NCBI GenBank assembly: GCA_016124385.1
Contig: WGNU01000005.1
Location: 310,001 to 374,000, forward strand
Source of the DNA: Alphaproteobacteria bacterium
GTDB taxonomy: Bacteria > Pseudomonadota > Alphaproteobacteria > Micropepsales > Micropepsaceae
DNA length: 64,000 bases
Direction of reading: 5' to 3'
A program made the position numbers and the translations under genes. Positions 8,734 through 16,294 of the stretch are shown in pieces. The stretch's first letter is position 1. Each line of letters begins with the position of its first letter. Below the pieces are notes generated by a model, which worked only from the letters and a program-made list of their open reading frames with translations, did not search any database and was not told the origin of the DNA.

Positions 8734-9161
8734 CAGGAAAGCGTGACGCCGAGCTGTTGCTGGATCGCGGCGAGATCGCACCACGCCTGCTCGCGCGAGA
8801 TCTTGCCGTCCTTGAATTCGAAGACGTGCAGCAGCCGAAAGCTCACTGTGCCGCTCTTGCCTTCGCACAGGAACACGCGCCCGTCCGTGATGGCGCCGTG
8901 CCACAGCGTTTCATCGATCAGGAAATCCTCGCCGTAATAGCGCTTGAGCGGCGTCACGCTCTCGCCTTTCACGGTCTCGAACAGCGCCGTGTAATAGGCG
9001 CGGATTTTCGCCTTGTCGCGCTGGATACCGACGGGCGAAGGCACCACCTCGTGCTCGACATTGTCGGCAAGGCTTGCCATCACGCCGTCGAGATTGTCGG
9101 CGGCCTCGTAACCGAAATGCTCGTTCACGGCACGGTCCATGTCGTCGCGGCTCATGCGCAT
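8733..9161 (-). CDS. NTF2-like / SnoaL-like domain protein
   Basis: A 142-residue soluble protein with the NTF2-like cone fold pattern: an N-terminal helix (MDRAVNEHFGYEAADNLDGVM), a loop with NVEHEVVPSPVG, and C-terminal strands ending LLHVFEFKDGKISREQAWCD, where FxDGKI is a hallmark of the fold. Members act as small isomerases, hydrolases or ligand binders; no catalytic residue set can be assigned. First gene of the two-gene operon with the TetR regulator. ATG 9161 and ATG 9155 are both possible; the ribosome site (GGGGACAG) is weak. It may be the enzyme whose ligand the regulator senses, which is inference from context only. Confidence 0.82.
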   Translation of the reverse strand: MRMSRDDMDRAVNEHFGYEAADNLDGVMASLADNVEHEVVPSPVGIQRDKAKIRAYYTALFETVKGESVTPLKRYYGEDFLIDETLWHGAITDGRVFLCEGKSGTVSFRLLHVFEFKDGKISREQAWCDLAAIQQQLGVTLS

Positions 9162-9198
9162 CGTTCTGTCCCCGGCAGGATATGACAATCGCCTCGTC

Positions 9199-9216
9199 AT
9201 GAGGCATATGTCTCAT
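9199..9216. promoter_or_regulatory. Putative TetR operator: 18-base near-perfect palindrome
   Basis: ATGAG-G-CATATG-T-CTCAT: outer arms ATGAG/CTCAT and centre CATATG are perfectly symmetric, with only one mismatched pair. It covers the -10 of the promoter at 9212-9240 and ends 38 bases before the NTF2-like gene. The size and placement suit autorepression by the TetR encoded at 8059-8733; binding is inferred. Confidence 0.75.
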
Positions 9217-9240
9217 AAAGGGTGTTGCGTCTCGCGTCAA
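9212..9240 (-). promoter_or_regulatory. Promoter of the NTF2-like/TetR operon
   Basis: On the reverse strand: -35 TTGACG (9240-9235), a 17-base spacer, -10 TATGAG (9217-9212). Five of six and four of six consensus bases at ideal spacing. The -10 lies inside the palindrome at 9199-9216. Confidence 0.75.
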
Positions 9241-9281
9241 GGGCGGCGCGTCTCAACGGGGGAAGGGTGGAAATCGGCGCT

Positions 9282-9845
9282 TCAGCGCGCCTTGAGGCCC
9301 GCGACCAGGGCCGCCACGTGGCGCTTCAACCGGGCGCGATAGGAGGCCGCATCGCCCGGCCCCGTTTGGTGTGCGCCATAGGCGGCCGCGATGAACATGT
9401 CCGCGGCCTCGCCGGGCAGCCCGTCGCTCGCAAGAACGTCCGCGACCGAGCGCTTAAAGAGCGCGTCGAGCTTCGTGAAGGCCTCCGCCGTCACGGCCTT
9501 TTTCGATTCGAGCAACTCGGCCGAATGGGGCGAGGCGTTGATGATGCGGAAAATCTCGCCGACCTTCGCGTCGAGCACGCCAGTCAGCTTGGTCACCACA
9601 TCGCCGCCCGCCGCGATCGCGCCTGCGATGCGCGCGAACGCATCCTCGCAGAGCTGCTCGGCGACCGCCGCGAACACCTCGTCCTTCGACTTGAAATAGA
9701 GGTAGATCGTGCCCTTCGCGATGCCGGCGGCGGCTGCGATATCGTCGATTGCGGTCCGCTTGATGCCGTAGCGCTGAAAGAGCTCGCTCGCGGCCTCGAC
9801 GATCCGCGCGCGTTTGTCCTCGCGCTGGGGTTCAGTGACGCTCAT
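9282..9845 (-). CDS. TetR/AcrR family transcriptional regulator
   Basis: A 187-residue regulator with a canonical N-terminal DNA-binding domain: RARIVEAASELFQRYG, then TAIDDIAAAAGIAKGTIYLYF (residues about 31-51) and the usual FKSKDEVF. The C-terminal effector domain shows no known ligand signature. Start ATG 9845 lacks a clear Shine-Dalgarno and is preceded by an A/T-rich tract. It lies downstream of the acetylpolyamine amidohydrolase-like gene on the same strand, with a 110-base gap; no obvious terminator is in that gap. The target is unknown. Confidence 0.93.
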   Translation of the reverse strand: MSVTEPQREDKRARIVEAASELFQRYGIKRTAIDDIAAAAGIAKGTIYLYFKSKDEVFAAVAEQLCEDAFARIAGAIAAGGDVVTKLTGVLDAKVGEIFRIINASPHSAELLESKKAVTAEAFTKLDALFKRSVADVLASDGLPGEAADMFIAAAYGAHQTGPGDAASYRARLKRHVAALVAGLKAR

Positions 9846-9955
9846 CGGCCAAAAATTGCAAAAAAAAGAGAGGCTGCGAACGCAAGGCGGGTCTCCAGAA
9901 ACGCCGGAGGGCAGGGGGACGATGAGTGACCAACAATACCAGATCGGTCAGTCCG

Positions 9956-10993
9956 TCAAGAACTTGCTTGCGAAAACCCTAAGAGGACATTCGCGGTCAG
10001 GTTGCCAACGGCGTGAAGGGCATACCCCCCCTCCATGACGAAGAGCGTCGGCCGCTTGAGGCGGCTGATTTCGGCGCCGAGCCTTGGGTAGTCCGCTTCG
10101 ATGAGCGCGAGCGGCGAGATCGGGTCCTCGGCGAAGGTATCGACGCCGAGTGCGACCACCAGCGTGTCGGGCCCGAACGCCTCGATCCGCGCGATCGCGG
10201 CGTTCAGCGCCTCGCGATAGGCATCGAGGCGCGAACCGGTCGCCAGCGGCGGATTGAGATTGAAGCCCTCGCCCGCGCCGGCGCCCGTCTCGTCGGCATA
10301 GCCGAGAAAGAAGGGATAGGTGTCGCGCGGATCGCCGTGCAGCGAAACGGTCAGCACGTCCGCGCGCTCATAGAAGATCGTCTGCGTGCCGTTGCCGTGA
10401 TGCCCGTCGATGTCGAGGATCGCGACCCGGCGTCCTTGATCGGTCAGCCACTGCGCGGCGATCGCCGTGTTGTTGAGATAGCAGTAACCGCCATAGAGAT
10501 CCTGCGCCGCGTGATGGCCGGGCGGCCGGCAGAGTGCGAACGCGGCTGGCGCGCCTTCATGGAGATGCCGCGCGGCCGTGAGCGCGCTATCGGCCGCCGC
10601 GCGCGCGGCGCCGTAGGTGCCCGCATGGAGCGGCGTCGCGATATCGAAGGTATAATAGCCCAGCAGCGCATCGATATCGCGCGGCTTCATCGCGCGCAGA
10701 TGCCGCCCGAGCAGCGTCGAGGGAAAGGCGGAGGGATGATCGTCCCCGAATTTCGCGCGCCAGGCGGGAAACGCGTCCTCGAGGAACCGCAAATAGGCCG
10801 CACCGTGAACTTTGAGGAGCGGCGCCTCGCCGAAGGCGCTCGGCGCCTCGGGTGCGGCGAAGCTGTGCGCCTCCAGCGCGCCGAGGATGAGGTCGACGCG
10901 CGCGGGCACCTCATAGGCGGGAACGAAGCGCCCGCCCTCCAATTCGCCCGAGGGCGCGTGCGCTGCATGCGCGGGTGTTGCAATCACTTTCAT
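9956..10993 (-). CDS. Histone deacetylase family protein / acetylpolyamine amidohydrolase
   Basis: A 345-residue zinc amidohydrolase of the arginase/deacetylase superfamily. Bacterial members remove acetyl groups from polyamines or small amides. Visible signatures: CRPPGHHAAQDLYGG (tandem catalytic His pair), ILDIDGHHGNGTQ (zinc ligands Asp and His), SLHGDPRDTYPFFLG, and GVDTFAEDP (third zinc ligand Asp). The DPRDTYPF loop and length favour the acetylpolyamine amidohydrolase subgroup over eukaryote-type HDACs. Cytoplasmic. Divergent from the DSD1-type gene with only 44 bases between start codons, so the two promoters must overlap or lie inside the coding regions. Substrate inferred from family. 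Confidence 0.9.
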   Translation of the reverse strand: MKVIATPAHAAHAPSGELEGGRFVPAYEVPARVDLILGALEAHSFAAPEAPSAFGEAPLLKVHGAAYLRFLEDAFPAWRAKFGDDHPSAFPSTLLGRHLRAMKPRDIDALLGYYTFDIATPLHAGTYGAARAAADSALTAARHLHEGAPAAFALCRPPGHHAAQDLYGGYCYLNNTAIAAQWLTDQGRRVAILDIDGHHGNGTQTIFYERADVLTVSLHGDPRDTYPFFLGYADETGAGAGEGFNLNPPLATGSRLDAYREALNAAIARIEAFGPDTLVVALGVDTFAEDPISPLALIEADYPRLGAEISRLKRPTLFVMEGGYALHAVGNLTANVLLGFSQASS

Positions 10994-11037
10994 GGCCCCG
11001 CACTTTCACGCCAAAGCGCACGAAGGGACAAGCGGCG

Positions 11038-12162
11038 ATGACGCATCTCGATGACGATCTGATCGGCAAGCCCGGCAGTGCAGCCAAGATTGCAACACCA
11101 GCGCTCGTCCTCGACCGCGCCGCGATGCGCGCGAACATCGCCGCGATGGCGGCCTTCGCGAAGGCAAAGGGGATTGCCCTGCGGCCCCACGCCAAGACGC
11201 ACAAATCGGCCGAGATCGCGCGCGAACAGATCGCGGCCGGGGCCCTGGGCGTCTGCGTCGCCAAGCTGGGCGAGGCGGAGGCGCTGAGCGCCAGCGGCAT
11301 CGAGAACATTCTCGTCACCTCGCCGATCGTGAGCGCGCGCGCGATCGCGCGGCTGGTCGGGCTCGCCGGGCGCGCAAAGGGCCTGATGGCGGTCGTCGAT
11401 TCGCAAGGGGGCGCCGCCGCGCTTGGCGCCGCGATGCGCGAGGCGGGCCTGCGCCTCGACATCCTCGTCGATATCAACGTGGGCCTTGGCCGCACCGGCG
11501 CGAGCCTTGAGAGCGCGGCCGCGATTGCGCGGTCGCTCGCGAACGACCCCGCGCTGCGCCTGCGCGGCTTTCAGGCCTATGCGGGGCACTTGATGCACAT
11601 CGCCGACCGGGCGGAGCGCCGCGCGAAGTCCCACGCCGCGCTGAAGCCCGTTGGCGCGCTGGCGAAGGAACTCCGCGCCGAGGGCCTCGCCATCGACATC
11701 GTCTCGGGCGGCGGCACGGGCACGTTCGACATCGATCCGGACGCCGGCGTCTTCACCGAGCTTCAGGTCGGCTCCTACGTCTTCATGGACCGCGAATATT
11801 GCGACGTCTTCGAGGGCGAGCGGCTGCCCTTCGCGCGCGCGCTCTTCGTGCAGACGACAATTATCAGCACGAACGTGAAGGGCCTCGCCACGACCGATGC
11901 CGGCATCAAATCCTTCGCGGCCGATGCCGGCCCGCCTACGATCGCGAACGGCGCGCCCGAGGGCGCCAAATATTTCCTCTTCGGCGATGAGCAGGGCGGC
12001 GTCGTCCTCCCCGAGGGTGAGGCGCTCGCGGCGGGCGACGTTCTGCGCTGCGTGGTGCCGCATTGCGACCCGACGGTTAACCTCTACGACACCTATCATG
12101 TGATCGATGGCGAGACGCTCGCAGCACTCTGGCCCGTGACGGCGCGCGGACGGTCGCAATAA
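11038..12162 (+). CDS. DSD1 / D-threonine aldolase family PLP enzyme
   Basis: A 374-residue fold-type III PLP enzyme. Relatives are D-serine dehydratase (DSD1), D-threonine aldolase and 3-hydroxy-D-aspartate enzymes, which use PLP plus a divalent metal. The likely PLP lysine is K53 in RPHAKTHK. The metal-binding pair appears as HC in CVVPHCDPTVNLYD near the C-terminus, as in DSD1. Other family blocks are GFQAYAGHLMH and VSGGGTGTFD (PLP phosphate site). ATG 11038 follows GGGACAAG. Fifteen bases before the PFK gene on the same strand. Which D-amino acid it acts on cannot be read from sequence. Confidence 0.88.
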   Translation: MTHLDDDLIGKPGSAAKIATPALVLDRAAMRANIAAMAAFAKAKGIALRPHAKTHKSAEIAREQIAAGALGVCVAKLGEAEALSASGIENILVTSPIVSARAIARLVGLAGRAKGLMAVVDSQGGAAALGAAMREAGLRLDILVDINVGLGRTGASLESAAAIARSLANDPALRLRGFQAYAGHLMHIADRAERRAKSHAALKPVGALAKELRAEGLAIDIVSGGGTGTFDIDPDAGVFTELQVGSYVFMDREYCDVFEGERLPFARALFVQTTIISTNVKGLATTDAGIKSFAADAGPPTIANGAPEGAKYFLFGDEQGGVVLPEGEALAAGDVLRCVVPHCDPTVNLYDTYHVIDGETLAALWPVTARGRSQ

Positions 12163-12177
12163 GGATCTGGCGCCTCG

Positions 12178-13329
12178 ATGACCAAGCGGATCGGCATATT
12201 GACGGGCGGGGGCGATGTTCCCGGCCTGAACGTCTGCATCAAGAAGATCGTCCAGCGCGCGGGCGAGCGCGATTGGGCGGTGATCGGCTTGCGCCGGGGC
12301 TTCACGCCGCTGGTGCGAATCGACCCAGGAGCGCCCGAAACCATCGCGGAATGGACGCTGCCGCTGACGGCTGAGGCGGTCCGCACGATCGACCGCACGG
12401 GTGGAACGATCCTTCACACCGCGCGGCTCAATCCCTCGATGCTCAAGCGCGCGGACGTGCCGCCCTTTCTCGCGCGATCGGGCGACGGCGACATCGTCGA
12501 CCGCACGGACCACGCGCTGCGCGTGATCGAAGCGCTGAAGCTCGACGCGCTGATCGCGATCGGCGGCGACGGCACGCTGTCCTTCGCCGCGCGCCTGCAC
12601 GCGGAGGGCGTGCCGGTCATCCTGGTCCCCAAGACGATGGACAACGACGTCTTCGGCACGGATTACTGCATCGGCTTTTCAACCGCCGTCACGCGCTCGG
12701 TCGATGCCGTGACCGCGCTGCGTACGACCGCCGGCAGCCACGAGCGCATCCTCGTCGTTGAACTCTTCGGGCGCTTGTCCGGCGAGACGGCGTTGATCAC
12801 CGGCCTCCTCGCCTCCGCCGACCGCACGGTCATCGCCGAGGTGCCGGTCGACGCGGACCGCCTCGCCGATCTCTTGGCGCGCGATCGCGCCGAGAACCCC
12901 TCGCGCTATGCGATCGCGGTCGTCTCGGAAGGCGCGACGACCATCGGCGGCACACTCTCCGTCCACGGCGATGTCGATGAGATCGGCCGGCGGAAGCTCG
13001 GCGGCATCGGCGAATTGCTGGGCGAGGCGATCAAGCGGCGCACCGGCATCGATGTCATCAATCAGAGCCTTGCCTATCTGATGCGATCCGGCCCGCCCGA
13101 CAGCTTCGATCGGATCGCGGCAACGAGCTTCGGCGCACTCGCGGTCGATCTGCTCGCGGCGCGCCGCACCGGCCTCATGACGGCGATCGTCTCGGGCCGC
13201 TATACGGCCGTTCCCGCCGCGACGCCCTCGAAGGGCAAGCGCCGCGTCGATGTCGCCGCGCTCTATGATGCGCAGGCCTTGCGCCCGCGTCTCGCCGACG
13301 TCGAAGGCCGCCAGCTTTTCCTCTCCTGA
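12178..13329 (+). CDS. 6-phosphofructokinase (phosphoryl donor uncertain)
   Basis: A 383-residue PfkA-family enzyme, phosphorylating fructose 6-phosphate in glycolysis. The N-terminal GILTGGGDVPGLN, the donor-site motif GGDGT (129-133) and PKTMDND (151-157, catalytic Asp D155) are clear. Gly in GGDGT is typical of ATP users, while Lys in PKTMDND is typical of PPi-dependent enzymes. The mixture occurs in some ATP-dependent PFKs with PPi-type ancestry, so the donor is undecided. It follows the DSD1-type gene by 15 bases and is probably co-transcribed. Soluble, full length. Confidence 0.92.
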   Translation: MTKRIGILTGGGDVPGLNVCIKKIVQRAGERDWAVIGLRRGFTPLVRIDPGAPETIAEWTLPLTAEAVRTIDRTGGTILHTARLNPSMLKRADVPPFLARSGDGDIVDRTDHALRVIEALKLDALIAIGGDGTLSFAARLHAEGVPVILVPKTMDNDVFGTDYCIGFSTAVTRSVDAVTALRTTAGSHERILVVELFGRLSGETALITGLLASADRTVIAEVPVDADRLADLLARDRAENPSRYAIAVVSEGATTIGGTLSVHGDVDEIGRRKLGGIGELLGEAIKRRTGIDVINQSLAYLMRSGPPDSFDRIAATSFGALAVDLLAARRTGLMTAIVSGRYTAVPAATPSKGKRRVDVAALYDAQALRPRLADVEGRQLFLS

Positions 13330-13350
13330 ACGCATTCGTTCGTCGGCGTA

Positions 13351-13369
13351 CCTGAACAGCGTGTTCAGG
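13351..13369. repeat. Perfect inverted repeat between pfk and the secreted-protein gene
   Basis: CCTGAACA-GCG-TGTTCAGG, two perfect 8-base arms around 3 bases, followed closely by another half-site GAGTTCA (13372-13378). No T-run follows, so a terminator is unlikely. It sits 85 bases before the ATG at 13454 and is a candidate operator for that gene. Confidence 0.6.
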
Positions 13370-13453
13370 GTGAGTTCACGCGCGCCGCGGCCCCATGGCG
13401 CATCGCCTGACCTGAATCGATAGCTAGGCGGCGCTGCCGAAGGAGAGAGGCTG

Positions 13454-13879
13454 ATGAGACCGATCGGATGGACGGCGCTCCTCGCGCTCGTCGCAGGGTT
13501 GTGGACGGCATCGCCGGCTGCCGCGGATGACGGGCGCTTCGGCATCTATCTCGGCCCCGACAGTTTCGGCCTCTATCTCGAGGGCCGCGACCGGCCCTGG
13601 GAGCACGATCACCGCCGCTATCGGCACTACCGTTACGATGACTATTATCGCCGCGACTATCGCGGCCGGGACTACGCCTACGGCCATTGGTATGCCGAGC
13701 CGCGCTATTTCGACTATGACCGGCGTGGCCACTATTATCGCGCGCGGGGGTGCCACCCGGTGACGAAGCGCGGCTGGTATCATGGCCGCCGCGCGGTGAT
13801 CGAGGGCCGGATGTGCTACGACCGGCACGGCAATCCCTATATTGTGGATCGCAGCCGGCATTTCCGCCACTACTACTAG
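13454..13879 (+). CDS. Small secreted Tyr/His/Arg-rich protein of unknown function
   Basis: A 141-residue protein with a clear Sec signal peptide (RPIGWTALLALVAGLWTASP, cleavage probably after PAAA near residue 24). The mature part is extremely rich in Tyr, His, Arg and Asp between residues about 50 and 95 (HYRYDDYYRRDYRGRDY). Two Cys in the C-terminal half (RGCHP and GRMCYD) could form a disulfide. I do not recognise a catalytic domain; such proteins are common small periplasmic or envelope proteins in alphaproteobacteria. ATG 13454 follows GAAGGAGAGAGG. It shares its last four bases (CTAG) with the convergent lyase gene. The inverted repeat at 13351 may regulate it. Confidence 0.8.
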   Translation: MRPIGWTALLALVAGLWTASPAAADDGRFGIYLGPDSFGLYLEGRDRPWEHDHRRYRHYRYDDYYRRDYRGRDYAYGHWYAEPRYFDYDRRGHYYRARGCHPVTKRGWYHGRRAVIEGRMCYDRHGNPYIVDRSRHFRHYY

Positions 13880-14763
13880 GGTCGCCGCGTCTTGGGGCGC
13901 GCGGCGAGCCCGTCCGCGCGCGCGAGATAGTCGCTGAGGCCAAGCGCTTCGTTATAGGCGGCAAAGCCCATCCGCTCCTGCTGCTCGGGCAGGCGCCCGA
14001 GGCTGAGGAGATCGCGGTAACTCGTCTCGAGCGTGCGCGCGACGCTGAGGAGAGCGCTCACCGGGAAAAGCGCGATCCGGAACCCGAGTTCCGCCAGCGC
14101 CGCCGCCGAGCGGTAGGGCGTCTTGCCGTCTTCCACCATGTTGGCGACGAGCGGCACGCCGGCGAAGGCGTCCGCGACCGCGCGCAGCTCCTTCTCGCTT
14201 TGCGGCGCCTCGATGAAGAGGATGTCCGCGCCCGCTTTGAGGAAGGCTTCGCCGCGCGCGAGCGCTTCTTTGAGGCTGTGCGTCGCGCGTGCGTCCGTCC
14301 GCGCCATGATGAGGATCTCAGAGCGCGTGCGCGCCTGCGCCGCCGCGCGGATCTTCGCCGCCGCCTCCGCGCGCGGGATGATCTCCTTGCCCTCCATGTG
14401 GCCGCAGCGCTTGGGGAACACCTGGTCCTCGATCTGGATGCACGCGGCGCCCGCCTGCGCGTAGAGCCGCGTGAGGCGTTCGGCGTTGAGCGGCCCGCCA
14501 TGCCCGTTGTCGCCGTCGGCGATCAAGGGAACGGGCTCGGCGGCGGCGGCGAGCGCCCGTGCGCGCTCGACCATCTCGCTGGCGCTGACGAGGCCGATGT
14601 CGGGCAGGCCGAGCAGCGAGCCCGCGACGCCGAAGCCGGTCATGTAGACGGCCTTCGCGCCCGCCCGGGCGGCAAGCCGCGCCGAGAGCGCGTCATAGGT
14701 GCCGGGTGCGATGATGAGCCCCTGCTCGAGCTGCGCGCGAAGGCTGTCGGCGGGCGAGGGCAT
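13876..14763 (-). CDS. Isocitrate lyase/PEP mutase family protein
   Basis: A 295-residue (beta/alpha)8-barrel enzyme of the PEP mutase/isocitrate lyase superfamily. The signature KRCGHMEGK (flexible catalytic loop with Cys) is present near residue 117, as are the metal-binding DGDNGHGGP and the C-terminal FPVSALLSVARTLE. Alternatives are oxaloacetate decarboxylase, 2-methylisocitrate lyase-like or carboxyvinyl-carboxyphosphonate-type activity; the sequence alone does not separate them. It has no other prp gene nearby, so methylcitrate cycle membership is not supported. Start ATG 14763. Its 3' end overlaps the secreted-protein gene by four bases. Confidence 0.9.
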   Translation of the reverse strand: MPSPADSLRAQLEQGLIIAPGTYDALSARLAARAGAKAVYMTGFGVAGSLLGLPDIGLVSASEMVERARALAAAAEPVPLIADGDNGHGGPLNAERLTRLYAQAGAACIQIEDQVFPKRCGHMEGKEIIPRAEAAAKIRAAAQARTRSEILIMARTDARATHSLKEALARGEAFLKAGADILFIEAPQSEKELRAVADAFAGVPLVANMVEDGKTPYRSAAALAELGFRIALFPVSALLSVARTLETSYRDLLSLGRLPEQQERMGFAAYNEALGLSDYLARADGLAARPKTRRP

Positions 14764-14906
14764 GGGCGATCCGGGGTGAGTGCGTGGGCGGGTGGGCGTG
14801 CCTAACCCGCTTTGCGGGAGCCCACAACAGGCTTTGCCGAACGCGGGGCGGCCCTGTTAGATTCCCTCCTTCACGCCGCCTCCAGGGAGTCGAAAGGCTT
14901 GACCGA

Positions 14907-16250
14907 ATGACCGCTGCGCCGCGCCCGAGCGATCTTTCCCGCCCCAATGCGCTGGAGGCCTATTGGCTGCCCTTCACGCCGAACCGGGCTTTCAAGAAGG
15001 ACCCGCGCATCATCACGCGTGCGGAAGGCATGTATTACTTCGACCAGAATGGGCGCAAGGTGATGGACGGCGCGTCCGGGCTCTGGTGCTCGAACGCGGG
15101 CCATTGCCGGCCCTCCATCACGGCCGCGATCCGCGCGCAGGCAGGCGAACTCGACTACTCGCCCTCCTTTCTCTACGGGCACCCCAAAGTCTTCGAGCTC
15201 GCCAACCGGCTGACGGCGATGGCGCCCAAGGGGCTCGACCACGCCTTTTTCGCCAATTCGGGATCGGAAGCCTGCGAGAGCGCGCTCAAGATCGCGATCG
15301 CCTATCAGCGCGCGATCGGGCAGGGCACGCGCACCCGCCTGATCGGCCGCGAGCGCGGCTATCACGGCGTCAATTTCGGCGGCATCTCGGTCGGCGGGAT
15401 GGTCAACAACCGCAAGCAATTTGGCACGCTCCTGACCGGCGTCGATCATCTGCCCACGACCTATAACCGCGCCGAACAGGCCTTCGCGCGGGGCGAGCCC
15501 ACCTGGGGCGCGCATCTGGCGGACGAGTTGGAAAAGCTGGTTGCCCTCCACGACGCCTCGACGATCGCCGCCGTGATCGTGGAGCCGATGTCGGGCTCGG
15601 GCGGCATGGTGCCGACGCCAAAAGGTTATCTTCAGAAGCTTCGCGCGATCTGCGACAAGCACAGCATCCTTCTCATTTTCGATGAGGTGATCACCGGGTT
15701 CGGCCGGCTCGCGGCGCCGTTCGGCGCGGAGCGTTATGGCGTCGTGCCCGACATGATCACCTTCGCCAAGGGCGTCACCAACGGCGCTGTGCCGATGGGC
15801 GGCGTGCTGGTGAAAAAGGAGATCTACGACGCCTTCATGACCGGGCCGGAGCAGACCATCGAGCTCTTCCACGGCTACACCTATTCGGGCCATCCGCTCG
15901 CCTGCGCGGCCGCGCTCGCAACGCTCGACCTCTATCGCGAGGAAGGCCTCTTCGAGAACGCCAAGGCCCTCGAGCGCACGCTCGAGGAACAGGTTCACAG
16001 CTTGAAGGGCGAGCCGAACGTCGTCGACATCCGCAATGTCGGCGTTGCCTCCGCGATCGATCTTGCCCCGCTGGATGGCCAGCCCGGCAAGCGCGGCTAC
16101 GAGGTGCTGCAGCGCTGCTTCCACGAGGCGGGCGTGATGCCGCGCCTCTCGGGCGACACGATCGTCATCGCCCCCTGCCTGATCGCCACCGCCGACGATG
16201 TGAGCGTGCTTATCGAGGGCGTGCGCAGCGTCCTTCGGGCGGTAACCTGA
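14907..16250 (+). CDS. Omega-amino acid:pyruvate aminotransferase (class III)
   Basis: A 447-residue PLP aminotransferase of fold type I, class III. It is closest in pattern to beta-alanine:pyruvate transaminases: YWLPFTPNRAFKKDPR at the start, FFANSGSEACESALK (cofactor phosphate site), ERGYHGVNFGG, IFDEVITGFGR (Asp binding the PLP ring nitrogen), and TFAKGVTNGAVPMGG, where the Lys is the Schiff-base residue. Start ATG 14907. Alanine dehydrogenase follows 44 bases downstream on the same strand, so alanine made from pyruvate could be deaminated straight back to pyruvate. Amino donor (beta-alanine, GABA-like or amines) is unproven. Confidence 0.9.
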   Translation: MTAAPRPSDLSRPNALEAYWLPFTPNRAFKKDPRIITRAEGMYYFDQNGRKVMDGASGLWCSNAGHCRPSITAAIRAQAGELDYSPSFLYGHPKVFELANRLTAMAPKGLDHAFFANSGSEACESALKIAIAYQRAIGQGTRTRLIGRERGYHGVNFGGISVGGMVNNRKQFGTLLTGVDHLPTTYNRAEQAFARGEPTWGAHLADELEKLVALHDASTIAAVIVEPMSGSGGMVPTPKGYLQKLRAICDKHSILLIFDEVITGFGRLAAPFGAERYGVVPDMITFAKGVTNGAVPMGGVLVKKEIYDAFMTGPEQTIELFHGYTYSGHPLACAAALATLDLYREEGLFENAKALERTLEEQVHSLKGEPNVVDIRNVGVASAIDLAPLDGQPGKRGYEVLQRCFHEAGVMPRLSGDTIVIAPCLIATADDVSVLIEGVRSVLRAVT

Positions 16251-16294
16251 CGATTGCAGGCATTCGATGCACAAGTTGAACCACCGGTGATCCC

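Noticed and set aside
9927-9950. TGACC-N14-GGTCA dyad upstream of the second TetR gene
   Set aside because: Only 5-base arms with a long spacer, and 82 bases from the start codon; not distinguishable from chance.
9922-10038. Forward 38-codon frame starting MSDQQYQIGQS with a G-rich ribosome site
   Set aside because: Its second half is antisense to the end of the deacetylase-like gene and turns into low-quality sequence; no family seen. Possible, but not supported enough to list.
10990-12600. 536-codon reverse open frame across the DSD1 and pfk genes
   Set aside because: Antisense shadow in GC-rich DNA; the forward genes carry complete catalytic motifs.
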